Assembly: GCA_014652975.1 (NCBI GenBank)
Contig: BMZV01000006.1
Span: 1-64,000 of the forward strand
Direction: 5' to 3'
Source of the DNA: Kocuria marina
Lineage (GTDB): Bacteria > Actinomycetota > Actinomycetes > Actinomycetales > Micrococcaceae
Length of the DNA: 64,000 bases
The position numbers and the translations under genes are program-made. Shown one piece after another: positions 47,891 to 56,555 of this stretch. The first letter of the stretch is position 1, and every line of letters starts with the position of its first letter. The notes beneath the pieces are model-generated. The model was not told the DNA's origin and ran no database searches. It saw nothing but the letters and a program-made list of their open reading frames with translations.

Positions 47891-49012
47891 GTGCGATCAC
47901 TCGTCGTCACCGCGTGGTTCCCCGACGCGGAAACCCCCAGCCGCACCCCCTTCATCGTGGAGCACTCCTGGGCGCTACAGGAAGCGGGCCACGACGTCGC
48001 GGTGGTGCACGTGAACATCGGTCGACGCACGCGCACCACGGAGCAAGAGGTCTACCAGCGCATCCCTGTCACCCGCGTGTGGCTCGACGTGACGGATCCG
48101 CGCTCCTACGCGCACGTGACCCGCGTTCTCTCCGCCGGGCTGCGCGGCGCGGACGTGCTGCACACGATGGCGTTCTCCGCGGTCCTGCTGAGCGCACCGG
48201 CCTGGGCCGTGCGACGGCCGCCCTGGGTACACACCGAGCACTGGAACGGAGTGGTCAATCCCGCGAGTGTGAATCCGCTGTGGCAGCGGTTGGCGTGGCT
48301 GCGACATGCCTTGCGACTGCCTCACGCGGTCACGGGCGTGACCGCCGAGCTGTGCACCGAAATGGCGCGCTTCTCCCGCCCCGGGGCGACCCACGTGGTG
48401 CCGTGCGTCGTGGAGAACCCTCACCCGGCCGCCGAGTTCCCGGCGAGCCCGCCCCTGCGACTGGTGGGCGTGGGGGCACTCATCGAACGCAAACGCCCTG
48501 TCCTGGCGTTGGAGACCGTCGCGGAACTGGTGCGCCGCGGAGTGGACGTGCACTACACCCTGGTGGGCAAGGGCCCCCTCATGGAGTCCCTCCCGCAGAC
48601 CGCCCGTGAGCTGGGCATCGAGGACCGGGTCGAGCTGACCGGGGCGGTCCCCCCGGCGGAGATCGCCCAGCGGCTCTCCGACGCGCACATCTTCTTCCTC
48701 CCGAGCGCCCAGGAGAACTTCTTCACTGCGGTTGCCGAGGCGATCGCGGCCGGACGGCCCGCCGCGGTCCCCCTGAGCGGTGGGTTCGACGACTACTGCA
48801 CCCCCGAGAACTCGGTGCTCACCCACAGCTGGGACGTCTCCGTACTCGCGGACGCGATCGAGACCGCGCGGGACCGCTTCCGTGAGGCCGATCCGGCCGC
48901 CATCGCCGCCACCGTGCGCTCCCGGTTCTCCCGTGCGGAGATCGGTGCGCAGTTCTCCCGGCTCTACCGTGCCGTGACGCGGGATGCGTCCGGTCGACAC
49001 GCGAGTCGATAA
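47891..49012 (+). CDS. Glycosyltransferase family 4 (GT-B)
   Basis: 373 residues from a GTG with GAAAGG 10 bases upstream. GT-B fold: N-terminal SLVVTAWFPDAETPSRTPF and HSWALQEAGHDVAVVHV, and the donor-binding C-terminal half with LVGVGALIERKRPVLALE, YTLVGKGPLMESLPQTARE, and SAQENFFTAVAEAIAAGRPA (the E-x7-E type motif of GT4). Retaining transfer from a nucleotide-sugar is expected; acceptor unknown. Followed directly by a flippase gene and a convergent GT2 gene, which suggests a cell-surface glycan. Confidence 0.9.
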   Translation: MRSLVVTAWFPDAETPSRTPFIVEHSWALQEAGHDVAVVHVNIGRRTRTTEQEVYQRIPVTRVWLDVTDPRSYAHVTRVLSAGLRGADVLHTMAFSAVLLSAPAWAVRRPPWVHTEHWNGVVNPASVNPLWQRLAWLRHALRLPHAVTGVTAELCTEMARFSRPGATHVVPCVVENPHPAAEFPASPPLRLVGVGALIERKRPVLALETVAELVRRGVDVHYTLVGKGPLMESLPQTARELGIEDRVELTGAVPPAEIAQRLSDAHIFFLPSAQENFFTAVAEAIAAGRPAAVPLSGGFDDYCTPENSVLTHSWDVSVLADAIETARDRFREADPAAIAATVRSRFSRAEIGAQFSRLYRAVTRDASGRHASR

Positions 49013-49025
49013 ACTCCACGATGTG
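49010..49025 (+). promoter_or_regulatory. Leaderless promoter of the flippase gene
   Basis: TAAACT (49010-49015), which overlaps the stop codon of the preceding gene, then 7 bases and GTG at 49023. It argues for the GTG over the ATG at 48984 that lies inside the upstream gene. Confidence 0.5.
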
Positions 49026-50525
49026 ACATCCTCCCCCACCTCAGGCTCCCCCTCTCGGCGGTGGCGGGGAATCCTCTTCCCCCCACCGAATCACGAGAAC
49101 CGGGACAACCCCATCGGTTCGTCGTTCGCGTTAACCGTGATCGCCGTGTTCGTGCAGGGACTCTCCCGTTTCGGATACAGCCTGCTGGTGGGCAACATCC
49201 TGGGCAGTGAGATCCTGGGGCGGGTCAACCTGGCCATCTCCCTGGCCCTGTTCCTGGTCCTGCTGTGGCCGCAGGCCTCGGGCAACGCGGCGGCCAAGTT
49301 CATCGCCATGGCGCGCGGTCAGCAACACCGCGAGGAGCAGTTGTCCGTGGCGGTCTACACGTCACGCACCGCGGCCCTGGCCTCGGCGGTGCTGGCCGTG
49401 GTGGCGGTCGTGGTGGCCACGTACTTCCTGCACCTGCCCCCAAGCTACGCGCTGTCCGCGGGCCTGCTGGTGATCGCGCTGTCTGCCTACAACTTCGTAC
49501 GCGGTGTGCGCACCGGCAACAACCAGTTCGTGACCACGGCCGTGTGGGACTGCATCAGCTCGGGGATCACCCTGACCCTCCTGCTCGTGGTGCTGCTGGG
49601 TGGTTTCACACCGCTGCTGCTGGTGCCGCTGAGCCTGGGCTACCTGATCTACGCGATCCCGGGCTGGCCGCACCGTTCCGGCGGCCCGCTGCCCACATCC
49701 CTCAAACGGCAGATCAACTCGTTCACGGCGTGGGCGTCCATCAACATCCTCACCGCTTCGGGTCTGCTGCAGCTGTCCATGATGCTCGGCAAGCACTACG
49801 ACACCCCCGCCGCGGTGGGTCAGTACTCCGCCGCGGTGAGCATCGCGACGCCGGCCAGCATGCTCTCTTCCTCCATGCTCGTGGCCCTCGCGCCGGCCGT
49901 GGCCCGCATGTTCACCGCCGGGGACATGGCCGGCATGAAACGGCAGCTCGATTCCATCCTGCGGGTCATGGTGCTCGTGTTCCTGCCCGTGTTCGGCGTG
50001 GGCATCCTCTGGGCGCCGTACGTGATCCACGGGCTCTACAACGCCCGCGCCGAGGAGTTCACCGGGGCCGTCCCCCTGCTCATCGTCCTGTTCTTCGCGG
50101 TCTCCGCCACGAGCTTCAACGCCTCCAACTCGCGGCTCAACGGCGGGGAGAGCTGGGGGGTCCGCGCGCTCGCGGCGTGCAACGCGCTCGGGCTGGCCCT
50201 GGGCGTCGCCACCGTCCTGTGGTGGGGTCCGCGGCTCGGTGTCATGGCCGCGGCCATGGGGTACCTGGTCGGCTGCCTCATCAGTGCGGTGGGGCCGCTG
50301 ATCATTGTGTGGGTCCACGACCGCATGAAGTGGTCCGGTCTCATGCTCCGGGTGGTGTTGGGGTACGTGCTGATCCTGGCCGGGCTGTGGCTCGTGTTCA
50401 CACACCAGGGCGTGCTCGTGACCGTCCTGGCGACCGTGGGATTCTTGGCGCTGTGGTGTGTGATCTCATGGCGTGATCTCGCACCGCGTGTGGACATGGT
50501 CAGGCGCAGGCTCCGTCGCGGCTGA
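49023..50525 (+). CDS. Polysaccharide flippase (MOP/Wzx-like)
   Basis: 500 residues from the GTG at 49023. After a hydrophilic N-terminus of about 35 residues there are 12-14 predicted membrane helices. The layout (GNILGSEILGRVNLAISLALFL, FTAWASINILTASGLLQLSMM, GQYSAAVSIATPASML) fits oligosaccharide flippases of the MATE/MOP superfamily that move lipid-linked sugars outwards. Substrate unknown. It sits between two glycosyltransferase genes. No polymerase or priming transferase is visible in the window. Confidence 0.88.
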   Translation: MTSSPTSGSPSRRWRGILFPPPNHENRDNPIGSSFALTVIAVFVQGLSRFGYSLLVGNILGSEILGRVNLAISLALFLVLLWPQASGNAAAKFIAMARGQQHREEQLSVAVYTSRTAALASAVLAVVAVVVATYFLHLPPSYALSAGLLVIALSAYNFVRGVRTGNNQFVTTAVWDCISSGITLTLLLVVLLGGFTPLLLVPLSLGYLIYAIPGWPHRSGGPLPTSLKRQINSFTAWASINILTASGLLQLSMMLGKHYDTPAAVGQYSAAVSIATPASMLSSSMLVALAPAVARMFTAGDMAGMKRQLDSILRVMVLVFLPVFGVGILWAPYVIHGLYNARAEEFTGAVPLLIVLFFAVSATSFNASNSRLNGGESWGVRALAACNALGLALGVATVLWWGPRLGVMAAAMGYLVGCLISAVGPLIIVWVHDRMKWSGLMLRVVLGYVLILAGLWLVFTHQGVLVTVLATVGFLALWCVISWRDLAPRVDMVRRRLRRG

Positions 50526-50539
50526 CCCGTTCGCGACGG
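50513..50539. terminator. Terminator between flippase and GT2 genes
   Basis: Perfect 8-bp stem CCGTCGCG (50513-50520) and CGCGACGG (50532-50539). The flippase stop codon lies in the 11-base loop. Convergent genes on both sides. Confidence 0.6.
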
Positions 50540-50547
50540 CGGTCGGT

Positions 50548-51681
50548 TCAGTTCCGCGACCCTGCCGCGAGCGCCCAGCGGTAACGCAGGATCTGGACGG
50601 CGCTCGCGGCGACCACCCGCAGGGGTGCCTGCCGGCCCAGCACCCGGGTCCAGCGCTCGGTGAGCAGCGCGTCCGGCGTGGCGAAACGACGTCGCTCGGC
50701 CAGGGCCGTGAGCAACTCCTGTTCCCCCGTGCCCGGGGACAATAACCGCGCGACCCGCAGGTCCGCCCGCGAGAGCTGGTCCGCGACGCGCGGCGCGTAC
50801 TGCGTCAGTTCGCCGAACACGGCGTTCGCCGACCGCGCGTAGTGGGCGTCCCACGCCCCCGAGCGCACGGCATGTTCCAGAGCGGGGAAGAAGTTCACGC
50901 GGATGTACTTGAGGATGTAGGCCCGCTTCAGCTCGTCCGGAACCCCTGCGAACCAGGGTTCGCGTGTCAGGTCCAGCGCGGCGGCCACCTCGTCGCGTAC
51001 TGGGAGGGACTGCCGGGAGACACGCGCGTCGGCATCGGCGTGGACGAGGTAACCGGGCGTGCCCGGCGCGGAGTCGATCCGGCGGGAACCCGCGTAGAGG
51101 GCCATGACGAAGGACTGGTCCTCCCCTGTACGCACGGACTCGTCGAACCGGGCGCCCATCTGCCGAGCGGCGTCGACCCGGACGAGGCCGAACGCCGAGC
51201 TGCGGTACCCCAGGCGGTCCTTCACGGGATCCAGATCCGAACGGCGCAACGGCCTGACGATGGGGGTGATGTCCACCCTCGGGTTCTCGTGGTGCTGGAA
51301 GGGCATGACCAGGTCGCTACCGCGCCGCTCGGCGATCCTGAGCCACCGGGTCACCGCGCCGGGATCGAGGGTGTCGTCGCTGTCCAGGAAACTGATGTAG
51401 CGCGCGCTGGTCCGTCGCAGCGCCTCGTTGCGCGGCACGGCCGCGGTACTCCCCCGGTCCTCGGACTCGATGACGTCCACCACGGCGCGTTGCTCGACGC
51501 TCAACATGGAATGCACCTGCTCGGCGGTGAGATGATGCGCGACCGCCGTCACCCGGCACTGACCGGGGGCCGCACCGGGGGCCGCACGCAATGCCGAGGA
51601 CACGGCCCGCTGCAAAGGTCGCGAGGTGGAGTGGACCGGGATCACGATGTCCACGAGCGGCGGTTGCGGGTGTTCGACCAT
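50548..51681 (-). CDS. Glycosyltransferase family 2 (GT-A)
   Basis: 377 residues. The GT-A domain covers about 1-230: VDIVIPVHSTSRPLQRAVSSA, the metal-binding SFLDSDDTLDPGAV and the RTGEDQSFVM region with the catalytic-base-like ED. The C-terminal 140 residues are helical and specific to this subgroup. Inverting transfer from a nucleotide-sugar is expected, acceptor unknown. ATG start with TATCCT 6 bases upstream (leaderless). Convergent with the flippase gene. Confidence 0.9.
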   Translation of the reverse strand: MVEHPQPPLVDIVIPVHSTSRPLQRAVSSALRAAPGAAPGQCRVTAVAHHLTAEQVHSMLSVEQRAVVDVIESEDRGSTAAVPRNEALRRTSARYISFLDSDDTLDPGAVTRWLRIAERRGSDLVMPFQHHENPRVDITPIVRPLRRSDLDPVKDRLGYRSSAFGLVRVDAARQMGARFDESVRTGEDQSFVMALYAGSRRIDSAPGTPGYLVHADADARVSRQSLPVRDEVAAALDLTREPWFAGVPDELKRAYILKYIRVNFFPALEHAVRSGAWDAHYARSANAVFGELTQYAPRVADQLSRADLRVARLLSPGTGEQELLTALAERRRFATPDALLTERWTRVLGRQAPLRVVAASAVQILRYRWALAAGSRN

Positions 51682-51693
51682 GTCGCAAGGATA
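51679..51693 (-). promoter_or_regulatory. Leaderless promoter of the GT2 gene
   Basis: Minus-strand TATCCT (51693-51688), 6 bases, ATG at 51681. The area upstream is unusually AT-rich (AATTTACACACG on the plus strand). Confidence 0.55.
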
Positions 51694-51762
51694 ATTTACA
51701 CACGTTTCCCGTCGCCTGGGTGTCCCCTTAAGAGTGCCCGATCCATCCCGCGGCGGCCCGAT

Positions 51763-53919
51763 TCACCCCTGGGCGGCGAGTACGAACGGTAGCACCGCGT
51801 CCGCCCCGGCGAGGCGCAACTGCCGGGCCGCGACCGTGAGGCTCCACCGGCTGTCCACGAGGTCGTCCACGAGCAGCACGCTCGCCCGCGGCGCCCGCGC
51901 CAACTGTTCCGCGAGGGGCCCCGGGACCAGGAACCGGTCCCGCACCTCGGCGAGCCGGTAGGCGCTGTTGCCGCCGTGGGAGCCGCGGGGGACGTCCGGG
52001 TTCAGTTCGAGCGAGCCCCAGAACGGCAGGTGCCCCGCGGAGGCCAGCCCGCGGGCCAGGGAGTCCACGAGCTGTGGGCGGGACAGTGACGGCATGGCCA
52101 CGACCCCGGTGGGCCGTTCCTGCCAGTCCCACTGCGCCAGGACGGTGATGCTCGCGCGTCCCAGGTCCGCCGTGACCACCGAATCCACGGGATCGCCGTG
52201 CTCGTCCGATCGGAAGATCTCCCGCAACCGCTGCCCCCACCCGAGATCGGTGAGCCGGGCCAGGGCGCGGCCGCGTTCGGCGCGTTCCGTTTCCGGGATC
52301 TTCCCCTTGGCCTGCAACCCCAATCGATCCATGCCGGTGGGCCACTGCGCGCGCGGTTCCACGGGGACGCCGGCCCGGTGCAGGGCGTCGTCCGCGGCGG
52401 CGGAGGCGTCGGAATGCACGGTGGTGGGGTACCACGGCCCGGCGCACACGTCGCACCGACCGCACGGTTCCGCGGTGGCGTCGTCGAGCTGACGGGTGAG
52501 GAAGCGCATGCGGCACTCGCTCGTGAACTGGTAATCCATCATGGCCTGCTGTTCCGCGATCCTGGCCTTGCGCACCCGCTCGTAACGCGGGGCGTCGTAG
52601 GTCCAGGGCCGGCCCGTGCTCTGCCAGCCGCCGGAGACCCGTTCCACCGCGCCGTCCACCGCGAGCACCTTGAGCAACAGCTCGAGCGGGGTGCGTTTGA
52701 TGTTGACCCGCGGCTCGAGAGCCGCGACCGACAACGGGCCGCCGTTCTCCGCGAGCGCGGTGAGCACCGCGGTGGCCTTTTCCTCGGTGGGCATGGAGGC
52801 GGTGGCGAAGTACTCCCAGATCTCCCGGTCCTCGCCGCCCGGTAGCAGCAGGACGTCCGCGGTGTCGGTCGCGCGCCCCGCGCGGCCCACCTGCTGGTAG
52901 TACGCCACCGGGGACGACGGCGCTCCCAGGTGCACCACGAAACCCAGGTCCGGTTTGTCGAAGCCCATGCCCAGCGCGGACGTGGCCACAAGGGCCTTGA
53001 CCCGGTTCTCCTTCAGGGCGACCTCGAGTTCCTCGCGTTCCGCCGCGTCCGTGCGACCGGTGTAGGCCGCCACGGGATGGCCCGCCTCCGTCAGCGCTCG
53101 GGCAGTGTCCTCCGCCGCCCCGATGGTCAACGCGTAGATGATCCCGCTGCCCGGAAGCTGGTCCAGGTGTTCGAGCAACCAGGCGAGCCGTGTGGCGGTG
53201 GAGGGCAGTCGCAGCACGCCGAGCCGCAGGGACGCGCGGGACAGCGGACCGCGCAGGGTGAACACCTCGCCGCGGTACCCGGAGCCCACCCCGAGCTGCT
53301 CCCGAACGTCCTCGATCACGCGTTCGTTGGCGGTGGCCGTGGTGGCCAGTACGGCCACCGAGTCCGAGAGGTCCGCGAGCAGGTCCTTGATTCGCCGGTA
53401 GTCCGGACGGAAGTCGTGACCCCAGTCCGAGATGCAGTGGGCCTCGTCCACGACGAGCAGTCCGAGCCGGGAGACGAGCTGTGGGAGTTGCTCGTCCCGG
53501 AAACGGGGATTGTTGAGGCGTTCCGGGGACACCAACAGGACGTCGATCTCGCCGCGATCCAGGGCCGCGGAGATCTCCGCCCACTCGGTGGGATTGGCGG
53601 ACGAGATGGCCGCGGCGCGGACACCCGCGCGCTGGGCCGCCGCGACCTGGTCCCGCATGAGTGCGAGCAGCGGGGAGATGATCAGCGTGGGGCCGTAGCC
53701 CTGGGCCCGCATCAACAGCGCGGACAGGAAGTACACCGCCGATTTCCCCCACCCGGTGCGCTGCACCACGAGTGCCCGCCGGTGCTCCTGGACGAGTGCG
53801 GAGATGGCCTCGAACTGGCCGGGGTGGAAATCGGCGTGCGGGTTCCCCGTGAGCTCACGGAGGTGATCCAGGGCTCGGTCCCGGAGGGATGCGGTGTTCT
53901 CGTGCGCAGGCGCGATCAT
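51763..53919 (-). CDS. recQ: RecQ-family DNA helicase with C-terminal phosphoribosyltransferase-like domain
   Basis: 718 residues. Helicase core: Q-type FHPGQFEAI, Walker A RTGWGKSAV (54-62), DEAH 158-161 in VVDEAHCISDWGHDFRPDY, TTATAN (193-198) and motif VI QQVGRAGRATD (342-352). The RecQ zinc module is visible as C469, C486, C489 and C492. There is no HRDC domain. Instead residues about 575-718 look like a type I phosphoribosyltransferase: the PRPP-loop pattern VLLVDDLVDSRWSLTVA at 681-697 follows a beta-rich segment. Function is DNA unwinding in recombination or repair; the tail may bind a nucleotide ligand or have lost activity. Stands alone. Confidence 0.92.
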   Translation of the reverse strand: MIAPAHENTASLRDRALDHLRELTGNPHADFHPGQFEAISALVQEHRRALVVQRTGWGKSAVYFLSALLMRAQGYGPTLIISPLLALMRDQVAAAQRAGVRAAAISSANPTEWAEISAALDRGEIDVLLVSPERLNNPRFRDEQLPQLVSRLGLLVVDEAHCISDWGHDFRPDYRRIKDLLADLSDSVAVLATTATANERVIEDVREQLGVGSGYRGEVFTLRGPLSRASLRLGVLRLPSTATRLAWLLEHLDQLPGSGIIYALTIGAAEDTARALTEAGHPVAAYTGRTDAAEREELEVALKENRVKALVATSALGMGFDKPDLGFVVHLGAPSSPVAYYQQVGRAGRATDTADVLLLPGGEDREIWEYFATASMPTEEKATAVLTALAENGGPLSVAALEPRVNIKRTPLELLLKVLAVDGAVERVSGGWQSTGRPWTYDAPRYERVRKARIAEQQAMMDYQFTSECRMRFLTRQLDDATAEPCGRCDVCAGPWYPTTVHSDASAAADDALHRAGVPVEPRAQWPTGMDRLGLQAKGKIPETERAERGRALARLTDLGWGQRLREIFRSDEHGDPVDSVVTADLGRASITVLAQWDWQERPTGVVAMPSLSRPQLVDSLARGLASAGHLPFWGSLELNPDVPRGSHGGNSAYRLAEVRDRFLVPGPLAEQLARAPRASVLLVDDLVDSRWSLTVAARQLRLAGADAVLPFVLAAQG

Positions 53920-54518
53920 GACTCGAGTGTCCCAGCAGGTTCGGACACGCAGAAGCGACCGGAGCGCCCACCACGGCGCGAGGTGCGGCCCTCTGCATCA
54001 GGCCCCATGACGCGCCGGGTCGGGCGTACGACCCCTTAACGCGTTGCGTCCGCTGCGCCAGGACTCATTCCCCCGAAGGAGTCCATGCGGCGCAGCGGAC
54101 GCATATGCCGGAGAACCGGCGCGGATCAGGTCCGCTCGAAGCACATGCCCCCCGGCATGAACCTCGTACCGTCGCGTCACGGGTGACCCGGACACACCAC
54201 GCCCCCCCAGCGTGGAACGCGTACGAATCCGTCATGGACGTACGGCCCGTATTCCCCCCGGTCATGACCGCACATCACTGAATGTCCCGTGTTGCGACAT
54301 GAATATGCTGGCACGCCCGCTCCAGGATTTCCAGCGGTCACCGCGTCGCGCAAGACCCATCGCAGTTTTGTGGACAAATCAACTCAAGCGTATGTTCTCC
54401 CATGTCGGAGGCCGATTCCCTGCTTCCATTGCGCGCAATCGACCGGACGGCGGCGCTGATTCGTAGCGCAAAATGGGGACAGCTCGGACGCCCCGAATGC
54501 CCGTCATGGGGACCCGTG
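53920..54518. other. 600-bp gene-free region rich in inverted repeats
   Basis: No convincing gene on either strand. Besides the large hairpin at 54045-54103 it contains CATGCC/GGCATG near 54147-54162, GTCAC/GTGAC near 54177-54187, CGTACG twice near 54219-54243 and GGTCATGACC near 54260. The segment 54270-54440 is AT-richer than the flanks. It could hold a structured RNA, the distal recQ promoter, or be a decayed sequence. Confidence 0.5.
54045..54103. repeat. Long inverted repeat (15-bp outer plus 6-bp inner stem)
   Basis: Outer arms TGCGTCCGCTGCGCC (54045-54059) and GGCGCAGCGGACGCA (54089-54103) are exact complements. Inside, GGACTC (54061-54066) pairs with GAGTCC (54079-54084), separated by a small asymmetric bulge, around a 12-base loop. 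No T-run follows on either strand, and no gene end is adjacent. Confidence 0.85.
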
Positions 54519-55568
54519 TCAGTGGTCGTCGTCCTTCTCGACCCGCTCGGCGTTCCGCTGACCGTGCGTCAACCGCTCGATGTCCGCGTGGCTGTCGAAG
54601 TTCGACCCGAGAGCACCGGCGATCGTGCCGAGCGAGGCAGAGAGCCACGCGATGTCCACGTAGTTGTTCAGCGAGGGAGAGACTCCGATCACGGATTGCA
54701 TGTATCCGACTTCGATCACCACCAGAGCGGCCACGAGGATCCCCGCCATGAGCACGGTGTAGAACGTGAGAACCGTCACGAGCAGCGTGGCGATCGTGGA
54801 GGCGTTGTACATCGCGGCCTCCACGCGACTGCCGAGCCGCCGGGGCGGGTCCCACAGGCGGTTGCTGAACATCAGCCACCCCACCATGGCCCCAACCGCC
54901 AGGAGCGAGATCAGGGCGAGCCGCCACGAGGGCAACGCCAGGGACATCTGCCAGATGGAGGAGTAGAACACGCCGAACGCGCCGGTGGCCGACGCCGCCG
55001 CCCACATGCGCTTGAGCTTGGTGACGTCCTGGAACGGCTGGTTGGTGCGCACCATGCCCAGGACCAGGCGGATGCGACCTGGCCACCACCACGGCGACGC
55101 AATGAACACGGAACGCCCGGTGTCCACGTCCTGCTCGTGGACCACTCCGAAGCGCACACGCCGGTCCTGGACGTCCGGGAGGTCCTGATGGGCCAGGGTG
55201 TCCAGGGAGTCGAAGATGGCGCGTTCCAGTTTGGTCGTGAGCCCCCGCCAGCCCAGCGCGGGCAGCGAGATGATCACGAGCCCGTCCTCGAAGTGCAGCT
55301 CCGCCATCTTGGGCAGCTTGCCCGCCCGCCGGGGGATCTCCGTGATCACGACCTGGAAATCGGCCTCACCCTCGCGGGACCACGCGCGCACGGCGTCCAC
55401 GTCCAGGCTGTTGTCGGGGCGCAGGGGGATGGTCCTGTCCCGGCGCACGAGCTGGTAGTCCCCGGAGCCGTCCCCGCCGTGGCGGTGCTGCAATCGACTA
55501 AAGATCGCGGAGCACAGCCCGGGATCGGTGAAGACGTCTACGTGATAGGCCGGGTCCATGCGCCCCAT
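54519..55568 (-). CDS. Membrane protein of unknown function
   Basis: 349 residues from the ATG at 55568 (a second ATG lies three codons on). Residues 1-170 are soluble, with VDVFTDPGLCSAIFSRL, FQVVITEIPRRAG and DGLVIISLPALGW; residues about 205-320 hold about four membrane helices (LALISLLAVGAMVGWLMF, TIATLLVTVLTFYTVLMAGI). A charged tail follows. The arrangement recalls actinobacterial proteins sometimes misnamed methylenetetrahydrofolate dehydrogenase; no folate-enzyme motif is present, and I would not transfer that name. Divergent from the SRPBCC gene. Confidence 0.8.
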   Translation of the reverse strand: MGRMDPAYHVDVFTDPGLCSAIFSRLQHRHGGDGSGDYQLVRRDRTIPLRPDNSLDVDAVRAWSREGEADFQVVITEIPRRAGKLPKMAELHFEDGLVIISLPALGWRGLTTKLERAIFDSLDTLAHQDLPDVQDRRVRFGVVHEQDVDTGRSVFIASPWWWPGRIRLVLGMVRTNQPFQDVTKLKRMWAAASATGAFGVFYSSIWQMSLALPSWRLALISLLAVGAMVGWLMFSNRLWDPPRRLGSRVEAAMYNASTIATLLVTVLTFYTVLMAGILVAALVVIEVGYMQSVIGVSPSLNNYVDIAWLSASLGTIAGALGSNFDSHADIERLTHGQRNAERVEKDDDH

Positions 55569-55659
55569 GATCCCAGCCCGCCGGCTCGCCCCACAATCGA
55601 CAGTGGACTTACCGTTGCGTGACGCCCCCGTCCGTGCGGATCCCGGGCACACTGGTGCC

Positions 55660-56058
55660 ATGGACATGACCGTGACCCGCACCGGCCCCGCTCGCCCGGC
55701 GGACGTGTGGCAGCACTACGAGCGCCTCGATCTGTGGACCGTGTGGGCTCCCCACCTCACGAACGTCCGCGCCGATTCCGCCACCCTGGCCCCCGGCACC
55801 TCGGGCGTGGTCACGGCCCTGGGCCTGGTGCCCGCGGCGTTCCGTGTGATGAGCGTCCGCGCCAACCTGCATTCGTGGTCCTGGCGCGTGCGCGTGGGTC
55901 CCATGACACTGGAGCTCACGCACGATGTCGCTCCCACCCCGCGCGGCGGTTCCCGCGCGGACGTCAGGATCCAGGGCCCCGCCCCCGTCCTGCTGGCCTA
56001 CCGCCCGCTCATGGGCTGGGCGCTCGCGCGCCTCGTACGGGTCGGCCCGGCGCACTGA
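55660..56058 (+). CDS. SRPBCC (START-like) family protein
   Basis: 132 residues from the ATG at 55660 (a second ATG follows two codons later). Compact single domain: VTRTGPARPADVWQHYERLD, LWTVWAPHLTNVR, WSWRVRVGPMTLELTHDV and a C-terminal helix GWALARLVRVG, typical of Polyketide_cyc2/SRPBCC lipid- or ligand-binding folds. Role unknown. CACACT 6 bases before the ATG resembles the leaderless layout with one mismatch. Confidence 0.8.
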   Translation: MDMTVTRTGPARPADVWQHYERLDLWTVWAPHLTNVRADSATLAPGTSGVVTALGLVPAAFRVMSVRANLHSWSWRVRVGPMTLELTHDVAPTPRGGSRADVRIQGPAPVLLAYRPLMGWALARLVRVGPAH

Positions 56059-56201
56059 GCGCGACTCGGCCAGAGGCGCTGCACGCGGGCAGGTCCGGGG
56101 CGCCGAAGGCCGCTCGCCCCGGGCCCCGAATGCGAGCGGACACGGAAATGCCCCGCGCGATCGTGATCGCCACGGGGCACATGGTCTCCGGTTCCGGGAG
56201 G

Positions 56202-56277
56202 TGGTGCGCCCTGTGGGGCTCGAACCCACGACCCATGGATTAAAAGTCCACTGCTCTACCAACTGAGCTAAAGGCGC
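56202..56277 (-). tRNA. tRNA-Lys (UUU anticodon)
   Basis: 76 bases including an encoded CCA. Acceptor GCGCCTT pairs with AGGGCGC (one U-G); anticodon stem TGGAC/... reads TGGA-CTTTTAA-TCCA with anticodon TTT; T arm GTGGG/CCCAC with TTCGAGC. Confidence 0.97.
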
Positions 56278-56555
56278 GTGCCCAGCCGCGAGTTCCCGCC
56301 ACCGAGCACGGCTACTCTACCGCAGCGCGGTCGCATTTCCAGTTCGGGAAGCGGCCTCCCGCGCGGCACCGACGGCAACCACGGGCGGGCCCAGCGGGCC
56401 GCACCGCGCGGCGCGACGAGCCACCGCGCCGTGGGCGAGCGCGCGGCGTCGTCGTCGACCGGGCCCGTCCGCAATATGGGACCCTGGGAGGAGACGACAC
56501 CCGGGGCGTGCGCAGCCCGCCGCGGGGTTCCCGCCGAGCCTTCGAGGAATGACCC

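Noticed and set aside
48984..49022. ATG at 48984 as the flippase start
   Set aside because: It lies inside the preceding glycosyltransferase gene without a ribosome site; the GTG at 49023 has a correctly spaced TAAACT box and gives a normal N-terminus.
54212..54466. 84-codon open frame in the structured intergenic region
   Set aside because: It lacks a convincing start signal, recognisable family and coding bias, and overlaps the palindromes.
54519..55568. Methylenetetrahydrofolate dehydrogenase, a name attached to similar membrane proteins
   Set aside because: The sequence has membrane helices and no folate-dehydrogenase motifs, so the name would mislead.
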